From the NCBI GenBank assembly GCA_013426815.1, contig JACDZH010000010.1, positions 1 through 35,192 of the forward strand: a stretch of 35,192 nt of DNA. Reading direction: 5' to 3'. A program made the position numbers and the translations under genes. The stretch's first letter is position 1; each line of letters opens with the position of its first letter. Positions 18,721-26,991 of the stretch are shown piece after piece. The DNA is from Paludibacter sp. (GTDB lineage Bacteria > Bacteroidota > Bacteroidia > Bacteroidales > Paludibacteraceae). The notes under the pieces were generated by a model. The model was not told the DNA's origin. It saw only the letters and a program-made list of their open reading frames with translations, and searched no databases.

Positions 18721-20397
18721 CTATTTTAAAGGATCAATTTTCCAAGTGATATTCTGACCCGAACCGGATTGGCGTATAGTACGTGGCCAACCGGGCATCT
18801 GTTTTACACCGGCTTTGGTTACATCTGTAAACCTGTCCCAACTTTCGAATGTTACGCTTTTAGCTTTTTTATTGAATCGAACAATACCAAAACCTTCGCG
18901 AAGATTATCAGCTCCTTCTATGTTAGCATACGCATGCATAGTAATTCTATTTCCAAAGCCATCAAGATAGTCACCTGTAAATGGTAATGGATTTTTAGGT
19001 TCTTTGTTTTTTCCGGCTTTTTCATCCAAAGGATACCACCAACGTTTATAAACTGTATTTACTATAGCTGGTGCTACAAATGTAAAAGGTCCATCTTTGA
19101 AGTTATCAATACCGTTCTGAACTAAAGTTGCAATATGTTGATCACCAGCTAAATGCATAGCTCCGGCAGCCTTTATGGCACGTAAAGCTTCGTTTCGTCC
19201 TGTTTGAGGCCAGCTATTACAGTCGAGATCAGCTTGTAAGTAATTTTCAAATTCACCATGACGATGTGCAGAGCCCGCAAAGCCTGTTTGTGAAAGAACG
19301 CATTTCATAGAAACTCCTTTGTATTGTTTGCCCCATTCTTTGAGAAATTTAAGCTGACGTGAACCGAGTAATTCTAAACCAGGTAAATCAATCGATTTTG
19401 GATCGTATTCAGGATCACGTACATGGTCGGGACGCGGTCCTTGTTGTGGAATTTTGCCAGAGGGGCCACTTTTAAATTTGCGGTCCTCGATAATTGCAAA
19501 ATCGATGCCACCTATATTCATGCTTGTATAATAAACCCCAATACCTTGTTTAACAGGTGTCGGATCATACGCATCGGGCAAATGAGATGTTTGACAACGT
19601 TCCACCATTTTAACATATTCGTGATGATAAAAATAACCACCATCATTTCCTTTGTCTGTGGAAGCTATTTTACCACCCTCTCCCCAGAGATTACCCTGAC
19701 CAATATCATGATCATCGGGAATTGTTATGCAAGGACGATTACGAAACAACTCGCGAAACTGAAGACCAAAAAGAAGCCACGCTGCAGTATGTTCGGTATG
19801 ATCGTAACTTTGGTCTCCTGCAAAAAAAACTAAATCGGGATTAAAATAATTAACATTTCGTGTAAACTCAGCACGCTGATCACGCTCTCTATTTGAATTA
19901 CAATTTAGCGATGCCACTACAATTTCGTTTTTATAGGTTGGCTGTTTTCGTATCAAGCCTTGGTAAAATGCCTTTTGTCCATGTCGCAAACGGTACTTTA
20001 CATCTTTGGTTTCGTCCCATTTTTCAACTCTTAATAAAGCAGACCAGCCTAAGTCATTCACTTTCGATTTTGCCACTTCTACCCAATTACCGTTTTTAAA
20101 AAGTTCCAAACGTACAGTACGTGTTTCGTTTGGATACAATGGAAAAAGTTGTGCTGTCATTTTCATCACTTTGTTTTGAGTGGTGTAAATACCGAAACAA
20201 ATAACCTGATCCCGAGGTACATCTACATCAATGATTTTTTTTGGATTATTTTTTATCGATTTTGCAAGATTCCACCAATCGTTTATACAATAGGTATCAA
20301 TTTTTTCGAAAGGAGCCTTTACTGGAGGCGTACCATACTGTGCGTGAGTTGCACTAAAAATACTTAACAGAAGTACCGTAGAGATGAATGTTTTCAT
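18721..20397 (-). CDS. PhoD-like alkaline phosphatase/metallophosphoesterase, secreted
   Basis: Signal peptide MKTFISTVLLLSIFSATHAQ; DLVFFAGDQSYDH, CITIPDDHDIGQGN, AGAMHLAGDQHIATLVQ. Start placed at 20397. Confidence 0.88.
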   Translation of the reverse strand: MKTFISTVLLLSIFSATHAQYGTPPVKAPFEKIDTYCINDWWNLAKSIKNNPKKIIDVDVPRDQVICFGIYTTQNKVMKMTAQLFPLYPNETRTVRLELFKNGNWVEVAKSKVNDLGWSALLRVEKWDETKDVKYRLRHGQKAFYQGLIRKQPTYKNEIVVASLNCNSNRERDQRAEFTRNVNYFNPDLVFFAGDQSYDHTEHTAAWLLFGLQFRELFRNRPCITIPDDHDIGQGNLWGEGGKIASTDKGNDGGYFYHHEYVKMVERCQTSHLPDAYDPTPVKQGIGVYYTSMNIGGIDFAIIEDRKFKSGPSGKIPQQGPRPDHVRDPEYDPKSIDLPGLELLGSRQLKFLKEWGKQYKGVSMKCVLSQTGFAGSAHRHGEFENYLQADLDCNSWPQTGRNEALRAIKAAGAMHLAGDQHIATLVQNGIDNFKDGPFTFVAPAIVNTVYKRWWYPLDEKAGKNKEPKNPLPFTGDYLDGFGNRITMHAYANIEGADNLREGFGIVRFNKKAKSVTFESWDRFTDVTKAGVKQMPGWPRTIRQSGSGQNITWKIDPLK

Positions 20398-20482
20398 TTT
20401 AAACAAATATGAATAGTTTATACGATTTTTTAAAACATTAGTTAAAAAAAACTTCATAATTCAATTATCAAAAGAAAAACAG

Positions 20483-20534
20483 TAAGTCACAAATGATTGA
20501 AATTGTGGACAGCCTTAAATGTGTTATAAAACAC
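20483..20534 (-). promoter_or_regulatory. 52-bp shared promoter/operator element, copy 3
   Basis: Gene-strand reading GTGTTTTATAACACATTT-AAGGC-TGTCCAC-N15-TGACTTA; between the ECF sigma gene and phoD-like gene. Confidence 0.82.
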
Positions 20535-20579
20535 ATTTTATTTTAAAAACAACGCTATGGGAGTGATTTATCCTATTTA

Positions 20580-21161
20580 TCAACTAAATAGAAAAAGGAA
20601 TAAAATCGTTAAATGATCTATTTTTCCATCGAGCATCGATTTTAATGAACCGATAGCACGAAATACCAACTTACGAGCCGAATCATTTTTTAATTTCATA
20701 ATATTGCATATCTGCTCATATTCCATACTACACTCATAACGTAAATATATAATTTCTCGTTGACGCGCACTAAGACTACCTAAAGCATTTACAAGCATTT
20801 TTTCTTTTGAGCTCACTTTTTCTTTATCTGCCATCTCTTCTTCCAATGAAAAAACACCTTCAAATTTTAATGGATGTTCTTCAAAATAATCTATTTTATT
20901 GCTTTTGGTTAACTCTTTTATCATTGCATTTTTCAATGCTTTTAATAAATAATAGCGGATATTGTTGGTGGTATTCAAACGTTCTTTAGCCTGAATAATT
21001 TTTATAAAAACCTCCTGAATTGAGTCTTTAATAAACTCAGGGTCATTCTTAAAGCGTATTCCATATTGGAACATAGCATCAAAATGCTGAAAATAAATTT
21101 CAGACAGAGCACTTTTGTCGCCTGACTTAAACCTATCCCATATTTGTATATCTTCTTCCAA
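20580..21161 (-). CDS. ECF-type RNA polymerase sigma-70 factor (FecI-like)
   Basis: WDRFKSGDKSALSEIYFQHFDAMFQYG, IKDSIQEVFIKII (sigma2); LSARQREIIYLRYECSMEYEQICNIMKLKNDSARKLVFRAI (sigma4). Confidence 0.92.
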   Translation of the reverse strand: MEEDIQIWDRFKSGDKSALSEIYFQHFDAMFQYGIRFKNDPEFIKDSIQEVFIKIIQAKERLNTTNNIRYYLLKALKNAMIKELTKSNKIDYFEEHPLKFEGVFSLEEEMADKEKVSSKEKMLVNALGSLSARQREIIYLRYECSMEYEQICNIMKLKNDSARKLVFRAIGSLKSMLDGKIDHLTILFLFLFS

Positions 21162-21212
21162 TGTAGTGTGATTTTATATATAAGGTGTTTTCCTATTCGG
21201 GCTTTCGGGGTA

Positions 21213-21220
21213 CAAAAATA
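21213..21220 (-). promoter_or_regulatory. Candidate Bacteroidota -7 promoter element of the sigma gene
   Basis: Minus strand TATTTTTG fits TAnnTTTG, ~50 bp upstream of the 21161 start; no clear -33 element. Confidence 0.3.
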
Positions 21221-21346
21221 CATTTTTTTTTAGTTTGGTGCAAAAAAGAAATTAGAACACACAAAACAATCTTGAAATAATATTGAGTTTTTTAAGAGAT
21301 TGAAAAAAAACAATTTAAATAACTTAATGATTCAAAATAGCTAATA

Positions 21347-21656
21347 AGTTCTACTTTGACAGCTTTATTTTAAACGAAATAATAACGTGGATTTAGCGGA
21401 TTATTTTTTGATATGATTACTGATTTATACACCGATTAAAAAATTTCAAAAAAGAAATTTGCAGATAGAAGTTATAATGTATCTTTATTTCATCCTAATT
21501 TTGACTTGTCAAAATTTAAATCCGAATTATATCTGTTTTTTTTCAATTTTTTTCAATTTATATCAGTTTTAATCTGCCTTATTCGTTAAATCCGAGTTGC
21601 TATTCTTTTTAAATTTCTTTCCTTGAAAATTAATCTTTAATCTGTCAAAGTAGAAT
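21347..21656. mobile_element. MITE-like non-coding element (~310 bp) with 14-bp perfect terminal inverted repeats
   Basis: TTCTACTTTGACAG at 21347-21360 and CTGTCAAAGTAGAA at 21643-21656; no ORF between. Confidence 0.55.
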
Positions 21657-21841
21657 TATGTAGTGTTAGGTTATTATTTAATGTGTTTGAAATTTGCTTT
21701 ACAATAGTAATATAATGCTGTTTTTAGATTTTTTGATTTGATTTGAATTGATTTAAATTAGCACGAAAAGAAAAAAATAATCATTAGAGTAAATTTGTGT
21801 TCTCTCATGTTTTTTTAATAATAAAGTGGCAATATCAACAT

Positions 21842-22275
21842 GGAAAACATCAATATACGTGTATACAATAAATTCTTATAAAAAATCTAATAATCTAAAA
21901 TGTAGTTATTTATCAACAAAAAGTTCGTTATGATTAAAGATGGGATAAACTAAAAGGATAAATAACAAATACTACACTCTCAGCTAAAGAGTTTTATGAA
22001 CAATATCATGGATTGTAGGTTGTAGAAAATGCATTTACAGTTACTATAGGAACGATATACTCAAACCAATGTTTCAATTTAGTGCATGTAGGATAGAGGC
22101 TTATGTTTGTAACTGTTTTATAGCATAAAAGGTTTAAAAAGAACAGGATAAGTTATTGAAGCTTAAAGTAATAGACCTTATTGTTGACAAAGTGATAAGT
22201 ATTTCTAAAACAATAACTACAATCAAAGTGAAACTGTTCAAAGTTTTACACAATTATAAAAAACTATGGTCATAA
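21842..22275 (+). pseudogene. Ghost of an IS1634/IS4-group transposase (C-terminal part)
   Basis: Across frames and stops: NINIRVYNKFL; RWDKLKG*ITNTTLSAKEFYEQYHGL*VVENAF; KPMFQFSACRIEAYVCNCFIA*KV*KE; KVIDLIVDKVISISKTITTIKVKL. Confidence 0.82.
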
Positions 22276-22371
22276 CATCCAGAAATAAATCTAATGATAT
22301 ACTATTTGAAGTCAGCTTTTGGAATAGCATCTTGTATTTATCTACTTATTAACTTTTGATGAGAATTTCAT

Positions 22372-22431
22372 AAATGCAAAAATATGGAATCTCTATTTCA
22401 AATAGAGCAATCTGATTAAAAATTTGCATTT
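22372..22431. repeat. Imperfect long hairpin
   Basis: Outer AAATGCAAA/TTTGCATTT and inner CTCTATTT-C-AAATAGAG arms. Confidence 0.5.
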
Positions 22432-22584
22432 TTGGAAGTCCCAATGTCGAAGTAAGGCAATGATTATGTTTTATATTTGAACCAACCATTTTACCTAAAT
22501 TGAGACCAATATCAATCCAATACGCCCTCATTAATGGTCTGAATTGCTAAAATTATTCATACATTAATTGCAATTTAAAAGAGA

Positions 22585-24306
22585 TTATTTTGCAGCTATC
22601 GGACTAGAAACTATAGGCAGTTTTGCTTTTGGTGAATTGTCTATTTCAATACTTATGTCGTTAAATGCAATTGCTTTTGGTACAATAAATGAAACGGGAA
22701 TTTGTTGATTTGATAAAAAGTTATATGGTATTTGTTCGTCAGTTCCTCCCAAAACGTATTTGAATGAAAGCATTGGAAAATCACTAATATTGGCACATCT
22801 AACCATTTTTTCTTCACCGGTTTTTATCGAAACTTCATAAATGCCAACTGGCTTTGGGAGACCAGAACTACCTGGTTGAAAGAACTTTGCAAAATTTGAA
22901 GTTTCAAGTTTTCGGATAATATAATAATATTTAAGACCGTTTTTTTTAGTTTCTAAGGTTACATTTTTTATAAGTGCGCCATAATTCTCTCCATTTGAAA
23001 ACTTAATATTAATTACTCCAGGTGATTTTGTATATCCACCCATTAAATTGAATCTTAAGTGCCCATTCGACTCATTAATTTTGGAGCTTGGAACTCTATC
23101 ACTTAACAATGTATTTAAAATTCCTTTGTCCACAAGTTTTAAATCATTGCTTGGTTGTACTCCTTCTGCATCTATATTAAATGCGCCAATCAGTGTTGTA
23201 TTTTCAAAACTATTGGTTTTTGATTCGGTAATAATTGAAATATTTTCGTTACAAATTCGTTTTCCAATTTTATTTTGAATTTTGTTACTCATGCCCTTTG
23301 CCGAAGCTAATGCGTAAATTGGCTCACGCGAACTTATTAAGCCATTGTTTCCAAACAGCTTGATATTGAACAACTCGGCAAGAGCATCTGCTTCAAAAAC
23401 TACTGTACCTTGGTACGCCTCTTTAATTACTGATGCTGTACAACGATTATTAAGATCTTCAGCCATTTTTGTAACTTCTTTTGCCAATGCCTCTAAAGTA
23501 GGTAATTGTGAATTTAGCTTGGCAAATTTTAAAATATGGTCGTTAAGTATTTCTCCGTCATCCGCTTGTGTACTTGCGTTTACAGCAATACCGGCAATAC
23601 TTAAATTATTTCTTATTTTTGACCCTTCGCTATTTATTAAATAACAATTTGAATTCACAAACAAAAGATTTACAGTAGAACTTTGGATTTTGGGATATTT
23701 TTTAAAAATGGACGAAATTTCTTTGATATATCTCTCCCAGAATACTTTATCTGCTTTTAAAACTGTAGCATCTTCCAAAAAAACCATTGGTTTTGCTTGT
23801 GTATAGTCATCAAGAACCTTATTATTGTCAGCAATTTGTTGTTTAATAGCTGTTAACTTCTGGTTGTATTTTTCGATAGATAATTTGTACAATTTGTCTA
23901 ACATCGACCAGAAAAATCGCCTAATAGCTAAATAATCAGCATCATAAGGAATTGCTAATCTTGGACCCCCTGATCCGAAGTTGCGTGATCCATCTTGAAA
24001 ATTTTCATCGGTTAGCTTGTAATTGCCAACCAACAACCTAAATGAAGCATTTTTTAAGGGGTTTTCTTTTGATTGAATAATTGCTCCCAACGACGCATTT
24101 GCAAAATATACTTGTCCATCATTGTAATAATTTGCAATGAAAAAGGGTGGTTTATTGTTATTTAAGGTTAAATTAGTCAAGTTGCGATTCATTTCATCGC
24201 TTAATGCTTTGAAAATTAAATCTTCAGATTTATTAGCATGTGCAAAAAGTGCATAATTTATTGTGCTATAAATCACGGTAATAAATAGAAATTTTAATGT
24301 TTTCAT
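22585..24306 (-). CDS. TldD/PmbA-family protein, PmbA(TldE)-like, with signal peptide
   Basis: FENTTLIGAFNIDAEGVQPSNDLKLVDKGILNTLLSDRVPSSKINESNGHLR and C-terminal LSFKYVLGGTD; no HExxxH. Confidence 0.82.
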   Translation of the reverse strand: MKTLKFLFITVIYSTINYALFAHANKSEDLIFKALSDEMNRNLTNLTLNNNKPPFFIANYYNDGQVYFANASLGAIIQSKENPLKNASFRLLVGNYKLTDENFQDGSRNFGSGGPRLAIPYDADYLAIRRFFWSMLDKLYKLSIEKYNQKLTAIKQQIADNNKVLDDYTQAKPMVFLEDATVLKADKVFWERYIKEISSIFKKYPKIQSSTVNLLFVNSNCYLINSEGSKIRNNLSIAGIAVNASTQADDGEILNDHILKFAKLNSQLPTLEALAKEVTKMAEDLNNRCTASVIKEAYQGTVVFEADALAELFNIKLFGNNGLISSREPIYALASAKGMSNKIQNKIGKRICNENISIITESKTNSFENTTLIGAFNIDAEGVQPSNDLKLVDKGILNTLLSDRVPSSKINESNGHLRFNLMGGYTKSPGVINIKFSNGENYGALIKNVTLETKKNGLKYYYIIRKLETSNFAKFFQPGSSGLPKPVGIYEVSIKTGEEKMVRCANISDFPMLSFKYVLGGTDEQIPYNFLSNQQIPVSFIVPKAIAFNDISIEIDNSPKAKLPIVSSPIAAK

Positions 24307-24316
24307 GTTCCTTAGT

Positions 24317-26011
24317 TTAATTTTTGTCGTTAGGTCTTGCTAAAATGTAAGGACGGACTTGTGATTTGGCTTTTTTTTGTGTTTCAATATTCTTTACCAA
24401 TATTGTTGGGCTACAACACGAAACCGGTATACCCCCCGACTCAGCTCCACAAGTACCATTAAATACACCTTTATCTCCACCTGCCATATCAATTTGAGAA
24501 AACATGGATAATGGTGTTCCTATTAAATCTACCCCTCGAACTAATTCGTCAGCACGACCATCAACATAAACCCTGTAAACTAATGTTGGAGTCACATTAA
24601 AAGCACTTGGCATAAATCTTCCGGTAGTAGTAAACCCACCTGTAACTTCCTGAAACAAATAGCCATATTCAGCTTTTTGATTTTTAGCAAGTCGTATAAG
24701 TTCATCACGAAGTTCTTTTGTGGTTTTTGAATCTGATGTCTCAATCACCAAATTTGACTGACGCGAAATTGGTTGTAACCCCGCCTGGGCTCTACCATGA
24801 CCATTGGAAGCCGGAAAACCTTTGATAGGAGAACGTGACATTAGAAAATTTTTTAAAACACCATTTTCTACAATGTTCACTTTTTCTGCTTTTGTACCTT
24901 CATCGTCATATTGGTAGTAACCGTTTAGTGCAATACCATTGAAAGTTTTTTGAAGTGGATCACAATATACACTCAATGCTTTGGGCAAAATTAACTCGTT
25001 TACTTTTTTCTTGAAAGTTTGTCCATCAAATTCACTTTTCATCCGTTGTCCTTCAACTCTATGTCCAAAAATCTCGTGAAAAAATACGCCTGCAGCCTCT
25101 GCCGAAAGCAATGCCGTACCAGAAAAAGGATCGGCTACGGGTGCATTTTTTAATGCGGTTAAGTTTTTAACCTATAATTCAGTTTGCTTCATAATATCGT
25201 TGTCGGATGGTAGCAAATCAGGGCGATAAGAAAAAAAAGATTTGTATAAAGGCATTTCCATACCGTCTTTTGATTTAATAAATCCTTGAACATATAAATT
25301 TACAGACGTGTTGTTCTGAACAATATTATCACCCTTGCTGCTAACAAAATACTTGCGAAGTATTTCATAATTTATATTCGTTTCGCCATAAAATATGTCT
25401 TCATCTTTAAGAAATTCTGCCGAATACTTTCTTAATCGTTTTTCCCAATCTTTAGTATCAAATTTTATATAATCATTTTTTAATGGTTCTTCTTCAAATT
25501 TTAAAGGAGCATTCATAGTAAAATCTGCAGCTTTATCCTCTTCCTCAACTTTAATAGCAACATTGGTTTTTACTTTTGAGAATTTTGAAATTGCTTCTTG
25601 GTAAGCGTCATTTGTAGCTTTCCAAATCAAACTCTTTATTGCATCAGGATTATTTTCAGTTGATAGTTGAATTCTACTGAAGGATGTATAATCTGTTTTA
25701 TCTCTCAATTTGTGGAAATTATCTAACTGGGGAGTTCCAACTCGAATTGAAATTGTTAATGATCTGGTTTGGTTCGTTGATGAGTTTGTTAATGTCCCAA
25801 ATTGGGCATTTACTTGATAATTTTTGACATCATCGACTCTATAAGCAATATAGTAAACAGGTATTTCTTGTAGTTTTAAAACTTCAAATTCACGAGCTAC
25901 TTCTTCTTGCAAAATAAGTGATAATTTGTCTTGAGAAAAAATCTGATAACTGCAAATTGCAGAAAATAAAATAATTAAACTAAATGTTCTTCTTAGAATT
26001 CCTTTTTTCAT
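24317..26011 (-). pseudogene. TldD-family metallopeptidase with HExxxH, split by one in-frame TAG
   Basis: ORFs 25172-26011 and 24317-25111 are in the same frame (26011-25111=900). Joined reading: ..DIMKQTEL*VKNLTALKNAPVADPFSGTALLSAEAAGVFFHEIFGHRVEGQ..; TAG at 25172-25174. Confidence 0.85.
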
Positions 26012-26157
26012 TGCGTTTTATTATTAATTTGAAATAAGCTACATATTGTGCTTTACCTTAACCCCGTTACATAATTGTAAATGATAGATAAACAAAGCAT
26101 TACTAAGTATAGTCAGTGAATCATACTTTGTTTTTGCGAATATTTGGTTTTAAATTG

Positions 26158-26165
26158 CAAAGATA
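26158..26165 (-). promoter_or_regulatory. Candidate Bacteroidota -7 promoter element for the TldD/PmbA operon
   Basis: Minus strand TATCTTTG matches TAnnTTTG, ~150 bp upstream of 26011. Confidence 0.4.
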
Positions 26166-26877
26166 GTTTTTTTAACTTAAGAAAAATGTTTTATTAATTT
26201 TATTGATTGAAATTGGATTTGAATAAGCAAAACAAATAAAACTCTCAAAAAAATTATTAATAAGCAGTGTGACTATCATGGCAAAACTTACCATTCATTT
26301 CGATGGTACTGAACACACTTTGTTTGTATAAAAAATTTCATTCGCCAAAAATCCCAAAGCAACAAATAAGGCTAAAGAAAGTAATGACTATATTTGATAA
26401 TCTGCAATTTATACATTATTTCAATTATTTTTCGATTCTTAATTTTAACAATCATCGAGCAGATGAAACTATAAGAAATGGATAAACATTTTACAAATAT
26501 AACAGTTTTTATCGGAAAATTCAAAGAACTACACATAAAATTAGATATTAACTGCCTTAATTGCGGGAATAGGGAGCATAATTTGCTTTCCTGTCTCGAT
26601 GCACTCTGTAAGTATGTCCGGTTATAGTCGCAGTTCATTACGTTGCTGCACATTAATGCATGGTTCTAAATTATCCATTTTAAAACTTATTTAAAGTCAT
26701 TTATTGCTTAAGAGTACCAAAATGGCTTTTCCAGCCTCTGTGTAGTTACAAACAAAAGCGTATATTTTTTAAAACTCTTCATTTTTCTAATTGCTCACAA
26801 AAGAGTTAATATTCAATTATTTTCATAATCAATTGACACTTTATATTGCATAAAAAGATTGAAAATATTTTACTTTT

Positions 26878-26929
26878 ATGTTTTACAACACATTTTTTAC
26901 TGTCCACAATTTATATATATTTTGACTTA
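26878..26929 (+). promoter_or_regulatory. 52-bp shared promoter/operator element, copy 4
   Basis: ATGTTTTACAACACATTT-TTTAC-TGTCCAC-N15-TGACTTA, 63 bp before the ATG at 26992. Confidence 0.82.
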
Positions 26930-26991
26930 TGAAGAATCTATTTAAAATTTAGCTTTGATTCAATTAATTCTTTAATAAAAACAAACAAAAA

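Noticed and set aside
22349-22531. Minus-strand 60-aa ORF MRAYWIDIGLNLGKMVG...
   Set aside because: No family recognised, overlaps the hairpin and sits in a gene desert; insufficient support as a CDS.
26105-26128. AAGTAT...ATACTT inverted repeat upstream of the TldD operon
   Set aside because: Arms of only ~6 bp with a ~10-bp loop; not distinguishable from chance in AT-rich DNA.
26280-26625. Short reading frames MAKLTIHFDGTEHTLFV* and MDKHFTNITVFIGKFKELHIKLDINCLNCGN...
   Set aside because: They look like possible remnants of a mobile or regulatory gene, but I could not assign a family or a coherent frame.
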